13,167 bases of DNA from JBBQTU01 sp038213005 (GTDB lineage: Bacteria > Planctomycetota > Phycisphaerae > Tepidisphaerales > Tepidisphaeraceae). Shown here piece after piece: positions 6,655-12,699 of the stretch. The position numbers and the translations under genes were made by a program. Numbering within the stretch: position 1 is the first letter of the stretch; each line of letters starts with the position of its first letter. The notes under the pieces are model-generated. The model was not told the origin of the DNA. It was given only the letters and a program-made list of their open reading frames with translations, and did no database searches. The stretch lies in contig JBBQTU010000113.1 of the NCBI GenBank assembly GCA_038213005.1, forward strand, positions 1-13,167, read 5' to 3'.

Positions 6655-7442
6655 CCTTGCCCGTGTAGGTTTTTCATGGCGATACTTGAGGCGTAATACT
6701 GAGGTGGCTGGGGGGGGGGACGATCCGGCCAGGTGGCCGGCACCAGATCGCTCGCTATCGGAAGTCGGCCACATGGGATGGCGAATCGGAGGGCCAGCAG
6801 GCCTGTGACAAGGACGCTGAGCACGGGTCGTGGTTTCTTTCCAGTCAGAAGCGGATTGCGGACTGCGGGCGTCGCAGGTGCGTCCGAACACCCCGACTCC
6901 TGTACCGGCGCTGCAGGCGCGGCGTGGAACTTTGTCCCGCCCAGAATGCTCAGGTGGCGGGCGATCGCCATCGCCAGCCAGAGGACCGACGCCCGATCGG
7001 GATCTTTCATCCGCGTGTTGTTCCATCGCATTCCCCTGGTCTTGTCGTGTTTGAAACCGCGCTCAATCCAGTTCCTTAGCCCGTACCAGGTGGCCTTGCC
7101 CCGCTCCGGTGGCAGATCGGTCGCGATGATCCACGGCTCGGCGCAGCCCTCCGACGAGCACGCCAGCAGTGTGCAGTTGAGTTGGGCTTTGCTGTCGCGA
7201 AAGAGCGTGCCAGTCTTGGCGTACTGCTCTTCTGGCTTGCCCAGCAGTGTTTTCAGCGGGCAATACTCGGCTGCATCAACGGCCTTGAACTCCCCGGACG
7301 TGGCATTGACGCGGAGATAGGGATGCCACCCCAGTTCCACAATGCCCTGAAACAGCCACTTGGGACCGGCGCATCAATAACCGTCCGGTTCAAAAAAGCC
7401 AACCCCCTCCGCCACCCCTCCCAAAAACCTACACGCGCAAGG
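6655..7442 (-). mobile_element. Internally deleted IS4-superfamily insertion sequence (788 bp)
   Basis: The element is bounded by terminal inverted repeats of 20 bp. The left is CCTTGCCCGTGTAGGTTTTT (6655-6674) and the right is its reverse complement at 7423-7442, with 19 of 20 positions matching. A near-perfect 10-11 bp direct repeat flanks it. Inside, on the minus strand, only the C-terminal part of a transposase remains, and a non-coding leader lies next to the right terminus. Complete relatives would be expected at about 1.3-1.5 kb (from the family), so roughly half is lost by an internal deletion near 7375-7395. Both ends look intact, so it might still be moved by a transposase acting from elsewhere. 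Confidence 0.82.
6674..7385 (-). pseudogene. IS4-superfamily transposase, C-terminal remnant
   Basis: From about 7373 the minus strand reads KWLFQGIVELGWHPYLRV, then CTLLACSSEGCAEPWIIATDLPPE. Next comes the YREK signature YGLRNWIERGFKHDK, with the catalytic Glu at 7062-7064, then the RMKDPDRASVLWLAMAIA helix. This is typical of the last 200 or so residues of IS4-superfamily DDE transposases. The segments that carry the two catalytic Asp residues are absent, so the fragment is inactive. The remaining frame runs past the left inverted repeat to 6495. A run of ten G (6710-6719) near the end could hide a frameshift: in another frame a TGA at 6676-6674, at the edge of the inverted repeat, would be the natural stop. 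Confidence 0.85.
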
Positions 7443-7443
7443 A

Positions 7444-7453
7444 GGGGGTATCA
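7444..7453. repeat. Right copy of the probable IS target-site duplication
   Basis: GGGGGTATCA one base outside the right inverted repeat of the IS remnant is identical to 6645-6654. See the left copy for the comparison. Confidence 0.7.
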
Positions 7454-7597
7454 CGTGGCTATTCTATCTCCTTGCCTCGTCAGTCATCATTCCATCGCTG
7501 ACCGCGGCGCGACCCATACAGATCAACAATCACCGATCCATCCTAACCACCTGCCCCATCCATACAAGCCGATCCGCAAGCCCCGCCTCCCCACCCG

Positions 7598-7628
7598 GCA
7601 TTCGTGGCGTCCGTGGCGTCGTCAGCGT
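7598..7628. repeat. Short-period repeat block (GGCGTCCGT type)
   Basis: TTCGTGGCGTCCGTGGCGTC continues as GTCAGCGTA, a run of about nine-base units around (T/C)CGTGGCGT. On the minus strand it encodes DATDATNA. It belongs with the other short-period blocks near the end of the GH52 gene. Confidence 0.65.
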
Positions 7629-7658
7629 ACCCGCGGGCTTGAGACACTCCTGTTCTTG

Positions 7659-7688
7659 TTCTGCGTCTCTGCGCCTCTGCGTGAGACC
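7659..7688. repeat. Short-period repeat block (CTCTGCG type)
   Basis: The block reads TTCTGCGTCTCTGCGCCTCT followed by GCGTGAGA: near-identical units of nine or so bases (CTCTGCGTC, CTCTGCGCC). On the minus strand it gives SHAEAQRRR. I remember this exact type of repeat from intergenic regions of many environmental bacteria. Confidence 0.7.
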
Positions 7689-7772
7689 CCGTATTCGATC
7701 TGGTCCAACAATCCGCGCCCCTCTGCGACACCCGCCTCGGCGAGGTCTCCGCTTCGATCTGCGGCCACCAAC

Positions 7773-7810
7773 TCCTCCTCCGTGTCCTCAGTGTCTTCCG
7801 TGGCTAAATC
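7773..7810. repeat. Short-period repeat block (CCGTGTCCTC type)
   Basis: CTCCTCCGTGTCCTCAGTGT continues as CTTCCGTGGCTAAAT. The units are about nine bases (CCGTGTCCT, CAGTGTCTT, CCGTGGCTA), and the minus strand reads LATEDTEDTEE. It ends nine bases from the stop codon of the GH52 gene, which reads toward it, so it would lie in that transcript's 3' untranslated part. Confidence 0.7.
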
Positions 7811-7819
7811 TCTTTCCGC

Positions 7820-10006
7820 CTACTCATCCATCCACAACACCGTCGTCACACACCTGGGGTAGTACTTGCTGCCTTGGGCGACGCCATTGACGATCTGGTC
7901 GCTCATCGCCCAGTAGGTGCTGTCGCCCTGCGTCTGCCACTTCACATGGGCGGCGTCGGCCGCCTTCTGGCGGGCGTCACCCTTCTCAATCCCGTAGTAC
8001 TTTCGCGCCACGTGCTGCACGATCGCGATCTTGCTCATCCACGAATTCCCGCTGGTAGAGGACAGCCGCAGCCCGCCATCGGGGAAGCGGTTGCCCTCGT
8101 CGCCCAGCAGCGTCCGCGTGTGCCGTTCCAGCGCCGACAGCATCGAAGCAAACGCGCCTTCATCATCCAGTGCGGCCGTGGCAACCTCGCTACCCAACTG
8201 CTTCCAATACAGCGGATACACCAGCCCTTCGATCGCCGGCAGGATGCGAGAGAGGCACCCTGGGTTGCCCTGCTCAAACACCGCCGGGATGAAGCCGGCA
8301 TCGGTCATCTTCGATGTCACCGTCCGCGCCGCGAGGCCGGCCGACTTCAGCGCCTGCTCCTTGTGCCTGGTATCCCCCATCTTCTGGAACATCATCGCCA
8401 GCGACAGATACGTTGCCCAGCACTTCACCGCGATGTAGAGGTTGTTGCGAGACTGCGCCAGCGAGTGATCCAGCGAGTCATAGGTCGTGATCTCGGCGCC
8501 GATGCCGCACCGCGAAGAATCCAGTTGCATCACGCCCGTGCGCTTGCTTGCATCCACATGGTCGCGATTCTGCATCGACAGCAGGCAGTCGTGGACGATC
8601 GGCCACCTGTTCGTCAGCCATTCCAGGTCATTCGTCGCCGTTACATAAGACCCGGCCATCAGTGTCCAATTGCACACCTGCTCAACGGTCATGTGCGAGA
8701 AGCAGCCGTCCAGGTTCGTCAGTTCATAACTGCTGTGCGTCAGCGGGCTGAAGTTGTTATTCACGCCCATGTCGTGGCTGAAACTGATGCCGCCCGGAGC
8801 GAGCGTGAATCCGCCCTTGCCATCCGGCACCTTCACCTGATCGCGATAGCTGTAGAACCTCACGAAGTTCTCCAGCAGGTTGCGGACGAGCCACGGGTTG
8901 TGCTTCAGTTCCCAGAACACGTGGTCCACCGATAGATCCAGCGTGTTGAGCATGCAATACTCGCCCTCGTTGACGATCCAGAAGGGCTGCCCGCCCACCT
9001 CCAGCAGTTGCGTGCTGCCGTAGTACGAGCGGGTCGAGTGCGCCAGCAGGAACTGCTGGTCGGCCGACAACTTGCTGGACGCCAACTCCTGATCGCGTTC
9101 CACGCAGCGCAATACCGTCTGCTCGTACCGATCCAGCGCATAACCCAGCACATCCGCCAAGCTGCCGAAGTACCGCGTATAGAGATACCGGCCTTCCAGG
9201 CGCGTGGTGACGATGCCATCGAGATAGCACCCGATCGCCAGGCGCAGCGTCCGCTTGTGCCCGGGGGCCACCTCAAACGCGATCCCCGGAGCAGCGCCCA
9301 GGTGATGCAGACGATAGTTCACCTCCGACAGGCCCGCCTGCGGGGTGAAGTGGCAGAAACCAAACGGCGCCGATGCGCCGTCAGACACAATTTCGCCAAC
9401 AAACCCCATGTCCCGTCGCCAGGCAAAGCCCAGCCGGCCATCACCCAACGACTCATCCAGCACCCGCACACCGGGCGAGGAGAACTGCAACGCGAAGAAG
9501 CCCGTCTTCACTTCCGTGCTGTGGGTGTTATCGATCGTCAGTTCCACGATCACCGCAGGGACAATCGCCTCGCGCATCTCCCCGGCCGACGCCTTGGCCG
9601 GATCGGGAATCGAGCCGAACGGTGTATAGATCGTCAACTGCAGATCCGGGGTTACCCAGCGATCCGATGCCCAGCCATAGTATCGTTTGATCTGCTCCGC
9701 CGTGTAGGCGACGACCCGGCTCTCCGTGGGCGACTTCTTGTCCGCCTGCTCCACGAGGAACGCGCTGGCGGCCGTGTCCTTGGCGCCGGTAAACAGCGGC
9801 AGACACACCAGTGTTCCAGGTTTGCCGGCCGGCCCGGTCTTATAGCCGACAAACACATCCTGCGTGCCCGGCCGGCCCGACTCGCATGCCATGCCGCCCT
9901 GCGTGCCTGGATTTCCACAAGTAAACGAGAAAAACGCCCCCATCGGAGAGTGGTGCGCGTTGAACCCGCTGTTGCCGCTGAATGGTTGTGCCGAGAGAGT
10001 ACTCAT
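7820..10006 (-). CDS. Glycoside hydrolase family 52 beta-xylosidase
   Basis: This encodes a 728-residue protein, close to the roughly 700 residues usual for GH52. The ATG at 10006 is preceded by AGGAG nine bases upstream. The frame is open to 10234, but that part crosses a repeat block. The family signature runs the whole length: GFNAHHSPMGAFFSFTCG near the N-terminus, IVPAVIVELTIDNT, STRSYYGSTQLL, and WIVNEGEYCMLNTLDL with Glu347/Glu349. GGISFSHDMGV and CFSHM follow, then GAEITTYDSLDHSL with Asp510, and SDQIVNGVAQGSKYYPRCVTTVLW at the end. In characterised GH52 enzymes a Glu in the NEGEY region and an Asp in the second region are the catalytic pair, and the enzyme releases xylose from xylo-oligosaccharides with retention. 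There is no signal peptide, so action inside the cell on imported oligosaccharides is likely. No xylan transporter or regulator is next to it. Confidence 0.95.
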   Translation of the reverse strand: MSTLSAQPFSGNSGFNAHHSPMGAFFSFTCGNPGTQGGMACESGRPGTQDVFVGYKTGPAGKPGTLVCLPLFTGAKDTAASAFLVEQADKKSPTESRVVAYTAEQIKRYYGWASDRWVTPDLQLTIYTPFGSIPDPAKASAGEMREAIVPAVIVELTIDNTHSTEVKTGFFALQFSSPGVRVLDESLGDGRLGFAWRRDMGFVGEIVSDGASAPFGFCHFTPQAGLSEVNYRLHHLGAAPGIAFEVAPGHKRTLRLAIGCYLDGIVTTRLEGRYLYTRYFGSLADVLGYALDRYEQTVLRCVERDQELASSKLSADQQFLLAHSTRSYYGSTQLLEVGGQPFWIVNEGEYCMLNTLDLSVDHVFWELKHNPWLVRNLLENFVRFYSYRDQVKVPDGKGGFTLAPGGISFSHDMGVNNNFSPLTHSSYELTNLDGCFSHMTVEQVCNWTLMAGSYVTATNDLEWLTNRWPIVHDCLLSMQNRDHVDASKRTGVMQLDSSRCGIGAEITTYDSLDHSLAQSRNNLYIAVKCWATYLSLAMMFQKMGDTRHKEQALKSAGLAARTVTSKMTDAGFIPAVFEQGNPGCLSRILPAIEGLVYPLYWKQLGSEVATAALDDEGAFASMLSALERHTRTLLGDEGNRFPDGGLRLSSTSGNSWMSKIAIVQHVARKYYGIEKGDARQKAADAAHVKWQTQGDSTYWAMSDQIVNGVAQGSKYYPRCVTTVLWMDE

Positions 10007-10172
10007 CGCCGATAGCTCCTGTGTAGACGTCGGCGAAGTGTAATATGCAAGGCGATCTTTGGCGACTCTACCGAGCGGCAGTCGCCACGGGCGTGTCCGA
10101 AAATCGGCGCGACGTGCCCCATGTCCGCGCCGCTCCGTGTTTGCGGCTTTGAGTTTCCTCAGTTTCCGCGTT

Positions 10173-10204
10173 GTTTCGTATTTCGTGCTTCGTATTTCGT
10201 GCTT
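10173..10204. repeat. Short-period repeat block (TTTCGTGCTTCGTA type)
   Basis: The block reads GTTTCGTATTTCGTGCTTCG then TATTTCGTGCTT: two copies of a TTTCGTATTTCGTGC-like unit, itself built of seven- to eight-base units. On the minus strand it encodes the peptide KHEIRSTKYET, which recurs as a spurious product in many genomes. It lies in the 243-bp gap between the GH52 start and the stop of the alpha/beta hydrolase. Similar looser wording (TTTCCTCAGTTTCCGCG) precedes it at about 10154-10170. Confidence 0.68.
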
Positions 10205-10249
10205 GCCCGGATTGTCGGGCACGCCCATCGCCACCTGGTTTCTGTCGTG

Positions 10250-10933
10250 TCAGACCGCGCTATTTGGGATCAGGTGGTCAAGGAACCACTGGTTGGCTGC
10301 GACCGCCACCTGCTCCAAGGCGCCGGTTTCCTCAAACTGATGGCCCGCCCCGGGGATCACGATCATCTCACGCTCCAAGGGCAGGTGGTTCAGCACCTCG
10401 CGGTTCAGGTCGGCCACCAGTTGGTCATTCTCCCCTACAATCAGCAGCGTCGGCGCATGGACAAACTGCAGCAGGTCGCCCGCCAGGTCGGGCCGGCCAC
10501 CGCGACAAACCACCGCCCCAATGGTCTCAGGCCGACCGGCCGCCGTCATGAGCGCCGCCGCGGCTCCGGTGCTCGCCCCCATCAACCCCACCGCCATGTG
10601 CTGGGTCGCCACCTGATGGAACAGCCAGTCCACCGTGCCCGACAGCCGCTGGTTCAGCCGCTTGACGGCAAAACGCAGGTACCCGCAGTAGGAGTCCTCC
10701 GCCAGTTCCTTGCGCGTGTAAAGGTCCACCCGAAGTGCGGCAAAACCTACGTGCAGCGCCTCCTGGCTCAGGAAGGCGTCCGCGGCATTCATGAGCCCGC
10801 TTCCGTTCCCCTCGGCCAAAACGATGACACTCTGCGCGCCATCCGGGATGCTCAGATGCCCCTGCAACTCCGAGTCGCCCAAAGGGATCAACACTTCGCT
10901 GGTCTGAACGTCCAGACCAAATAGCCGAGTCAT
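10250..10933 (-). CDS. Alpha/beta hydrolase, dienelactone-hydrolase-like
   Basis: This encodes a 227-residue protein. The ATG at 10933 is preferred over the GTG at 10936 because GGAGG lies six bases before it. The alpha/beta hydrolase triad is visible: the nucleophile elbow GASTG with Ser121, LIVGENDQ with Asp170, and GAGHQF with His198. An oxyanion-side loop EGNGSG (residues 41-46) follows strand VIVLA. No signal peptide or lid domain is seen. It is most like the short dienelactone-hydrolase group of cytosolic esterases, sometimes fused to phosphoribosyltransferase domains, which is not the case here. The substrate is unknown. It lies upstream of the GH52 gene on the same strand, but the 243-bp repeat-bearing gap makes a shared transcript uncertain. 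A role in removing acyl groups from sugars is possible but unsupported. Confidence 0.88.
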   Translation of the reverse strand: MTRLFGLDVQTSEVLIPLGDSELQGHLSIPDGAQSVIVLAEGNGSGLMNAADAFLSQEALHVGFAALRVDLYTRKELAEDSYCGYLRFAVKRLNQRLSGTVDWLFHQVATQHMAVGLMGASTGAAAALMTAAGRPETIGAVVCRGGRPDLAGDLLQFVHAPTLLIVGENDQLVADLNREVLNHLPLEREMIVIPGAGHQFEETGALEQVAVAANQWFLDHLIPNSAV

Positions 10934-11318
10934 CACGTACCTCCACCTGTTCGACAGCCGCTGAAAGGCCCGACACTTTGCCGCTGCCGCGGGATTGAGG
11001 CAGGGCTGTCCACACCTAGCAAGCCGCGTGCCTTGGGGACGCGCGCGAGACCTGGCCGCGCCTTAAGACTGGAGTCATGCGTGCATCCCAGTAGGCAGGC
11101 CGCCTGCGCAGGATCTCGCCCTGGTGGATCGGCCTGCTCTGACACCCGGCAAACGGACTTGATACGTCGCGAAGGTGCGACGGACGCTCAGTCTCGCGAA
11201 CGCCCCCAAGGGCAAAATCGCCGGCGAAACTTCCAAATCCGTTCTCGATGCACAATCGCAGACGGGCGTGCCCGTTGTTCCGCGCGACCTGCCGAAGTGG
11301 AGATCGGTTACGAACAAG

Positions 11319-11465
11319 GAGCCGTCGGCGTAAGCCGGCGGGTTGGCCGACCGGCCCCGCCTCCCCGACAAGCACCTTCACCGGTTGGGGATCGTCACAA
11401 GGTGATCTCGTTGCCTCGCAGCGGCAACCGTCATCCGCTAACCCGCCGGCTTACGCCGACGGCTC
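11319..11465. repeat. 26-bp perfect inverted repeat (SANPPAYADGS type)
   Basis: GAGCCGTCGGCGTAAGCCGG plus CGGGTT at 11319-11344 is matched by its exact reverse complement at 11440-11465, a perfect 26-base arm with a 95-base spacer. The minus strand of the left arm and the plus strand of the right arm both encode the peptide NPPAYADGS. I remember this peptide as a common spurious product in planctomycete genomes, which points to a dispersed repeat family. Confidence 0.8.
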
Positions 11466-11505
11466 GTTGCAGGCGGTTCAGACACGGTAAACAGTTACGC
11501 TCAGT

Positions 11506-11596
11506 GGGGCTGGATTTCTGTACTTGCCCGGAAAAACGGGCACGCCTCGCCGCGCGGGCTTGCCCGTTTTTCCGGACAATCCAGGAATCCAGCCCC
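11506..11596. repeat. 91-bp near-perfect hairpin
   Basis: The left arm 11506-11546 and right arm 11557-11596 pair at about 36 of 41 positions with a single one-base gap. The loop is about ten bases. Landmarks are GGGGCTGGATT and CCGGAAAAACGGGCA on the left, and TGCCCGTTTTTCCGG and AATCCAGCCCC on the right. As RNA it would form a very stable stem. It could act as a transcription barrier, a mobile palindrome or a replication-sensitive site. Confidence 0.82.
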
Positions 11597-11691
11597 ATTG
11601 AGCAGCAGCGCACCCGTGGCACATGCGCCCTCGCTTGTAGCAATGGCCGCCTCGCGGCAGCGAGTCCTTCCTCCGCTGCTGCTCAATGGGG
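11593..11691. repeat. 18-bp perfect inverted repeat sharing its edge with the neighbouring hairpin
   Basis: CCCCATTGAGCAGCAGCG (11593-11610) is exactly matched by CGCTGCTGCTCAATGGGG (11674-11691). The first four bases overlap the right arm of the 11506-11596 hairpin, so the two are interlocked. The 63-base interior has further partial pairing (CTCGCT against AGCGAG). Confidence 0.8.
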
Positions 11692-11784
11692 CGGCCGATC
11701 TCCACATCACGAGGCCGCCCGGAAAAACGGGCACGCCCCTCAGCGCTCGACAACGGACCGCAGTTGCCGCACCCCCCACTCGGC

Positions 11785-11798
11785 GGTAACCTGTTACC
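11785..11798. promoter_or_regulatory. GGTAACCTGTTACC palindrome, possible operator of the ThuA-domain gene
   Basis: Two 6-base arms, GGTAAC and GTTACC, are separated by CT. They lie 36 bases before the start codon of the ThuA-domain gene, where a repressor site is often found. The form resembles operators of dimeric regulators with a two-base spacer. No regulator gene is nearby and no second copy is seen, so the role is an inference. Confidence 0.4.
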
Positions 11799-11834
11799 AT
11801 TCGGATCCGTCTTGTTTAGAAAAGGAGATTTCAA

Positions 11835-12614
11835 ATGCCCATCCGCGTAACCGTCTGGCACGAATTCCGTCACGAGAAAACCAGCGAAGCCGTCAAGAAG
11901 GTCTATCCCAAGGGGATCCACATGACCCTCAAGAAGGCCCTGGAGACTCTCCTGGGCGACCAGGTCGTCGTTAAGACCGCCACCCTCGACCAGCCCAACC
12001 ACGGCCTGTCCGATAGCCTCATCAAGAATACCGACGTCATGCTCTGGTGGGGCCATGCGTTTCATGGTGAGGTGAAAGACGAGATCGCCGACAAGGTCGC
12101 CCAGCGTGTCCGCGAAGGCATGGGTCTGATCGTCCTGCATTCCGCCCATCTCTCCAAGCCATTCCTCCGCCTCATGGGCACCACCGGTTTCCTCAAGTGG
12201 CGAGAAGCCGCCGAGAAGGAACGCCTCTGGAATGTCCTGCCCGGCCACCCCATCACCGCCGGGATGACCAAGGACTACATCGAACTGCCGCACGAGGAAA
12301 TGTACGGTGAGCATTTTGACATCCCCACCCCCGATGAGCTGATCTTCGTCAGTTGGTTCGAAGGCGGCGAAGTCTTCCGCTCCGGCTGCGTCTTCAACCG
12401 CGGCGCCGGCAAGGTCTTCTACTTCCGTCCCGGCCACGAATCCTTCCCCACCTTCCACAACCCCGAAATCCAGCGCGTCATCGCCAACGCGGTCAAATAC
12501 CTCGCCCCCGTAGCCGGTGCCGTCCCCTTCCGCAGCGGCTGCCCCAACATCGTTGAGCCTCTCTCCCCCATCGTCGGAGAGCACAAAGTGGACGACTCGC
12601 TGCACAAGCACTAG
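11835..12614 (+). CDS. ThuA-domain protein (trehalose-utilisation-like)
   Basis: This encodes a 259-residue protein. The ribosome site is strong (AAAGGAGA seven bases before the ATG). The sequence MPIRVTVWHEFRHEK, then DVMLWWGHAFHGEV, GMGLIVLHSAHLSKPF and the C-terminal RGAGKVFYFRPGHESFPTFHNPEIQRVIANAVKYL is typical of the ThuA-like family, which has a flavodoxin/glutamine-amidotransferase-like fold. The length is that of the single-domain, non-fused members. The name comes from the rhizobial trehalose-utilisation operon, but the exact reaction of most members is unknown, so the substrate here should not be assumed to be trehalose. There is no signal peptide, so the protein is probably cytosolic. 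The gene stands alone at its upstream side, behind the hairpin-rich stretch. Confidence 0.9.
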   Translation: MPIRVTVWHEFRHEKTSEAVKKVYPKGIHMTLKKALETLLGDQVVVKTATLDQPNHGLSDSLIKNTDVMLWWGHAFHGEVKDEIADKVAQRVREGMGLIVLHSAHLSKPFLRLMGTTGFLKWREAAEKERLWNVLPGHPITAGMTKDYIELPHEEMYGEHFDIPTPDELIFVSWFEGGEVFRSGCVFNRGAGKVFYFRPGHESFPTFHNPEIQRVIANAVKYLAPVAGAVPFRSGCPNIVEPLSPIVGEHKVDDSLHKH

Positions 12615-12699
12615 AAATCCACCCGGTCAAGGATTTGGGACCGAACCGCTCTTCGCCGACAACTGCGGGGGGGGGCAGACATTGTATTGGAGTACCGAC

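Larger units (their letters stand above)
7455..7819. other. Gene-free stretch between the IS remnant and the GH52 gene
   Basis: I see no protein-coding gene here. The stretch holds three short-period repeat blocks listed separately, at 7598-7628, 7659-7688 and 7773-7810. Open frames across it translate to low-complexity peptides, such as DDATDATNA and HAEAQRRR, that come from the repeats. No hairpin followed by a T-run marks the end of the GH52 transcript. Confidence 0.6.
11264..11738. repeat. Outer inverted-repeat pair enclosing smaller hairpins
   Basis: The left arm (about 11264-11307) holds GGGCGTGCCCG at 11264-11274 and GTGGAGATCGG at 11297-11307. The right arm (about 11695-11738) has their exact reverse complements, CCGATCTCCAC at 11695-11705 and CGGGCACGCCC at 11728-11738, in matching order, with partly diverged bases between. 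The three smaller inverted repeats all lie within this pair. The motif CCGGAAAAACGGGCACGCC also occurs as a direct repeat near 11528-11546 and 11719-11737. Confidence 0.72.
10934..11834. other. Gene-free 0.9-kb stretch rich in inverted repeats
   Basis: No convincing coding sequence is found on either strand. The open frames that cross it change composition abruptly at repeat borders and carry repeat-derived peptides such as ANPPAYADGS and GVPVFPG. About 10940-11260 holds no structure I can name. From about 11264 to 11738 it is almost wholly made of nested inverted repeats (listed separately). The last 50 bp holds the palindrome and the ribosome site of the ThuA-domain gene. Confidence 0.6.

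Noticed and set aside
7598..7810. CRISPR-like array downstream of the GH52 gene
   Set aside because: The blocks differ from each other and consist of seven- to nine-base units without spacers of constant length. No cas gene is present.
7874..10015. Rightward open frames within the GH52 gene (up to 353 residues)
   Set aside because: They are antisense to a full-length, recognisable GH52 protein and are Arg/His/Gln-rich without any motif.
10007..10234. Longer N-terminus of the GH52 protein
   Set aside because: The extra 76 residues cross a short-period repeat block (KHEIRSTKYE). The ATG at 10006 has a good ribosome site and begins just before the family's conserved N-terminal motif.
11478..12611. 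Leftward 377-residue frame overlapping the ThuA-domain gene
   Set aside because: It is the reverse strand of a recognised gene plus repeats. Its acidic Gly/Asp-rich sequence is typical of such shadows.
12616..12637. AAATCC/GGATTT stem after the ThuA-domain gene as terminator
   Set aside because: The stem is six bases with a ten-base loop and lacks a T-run; too weak to call.
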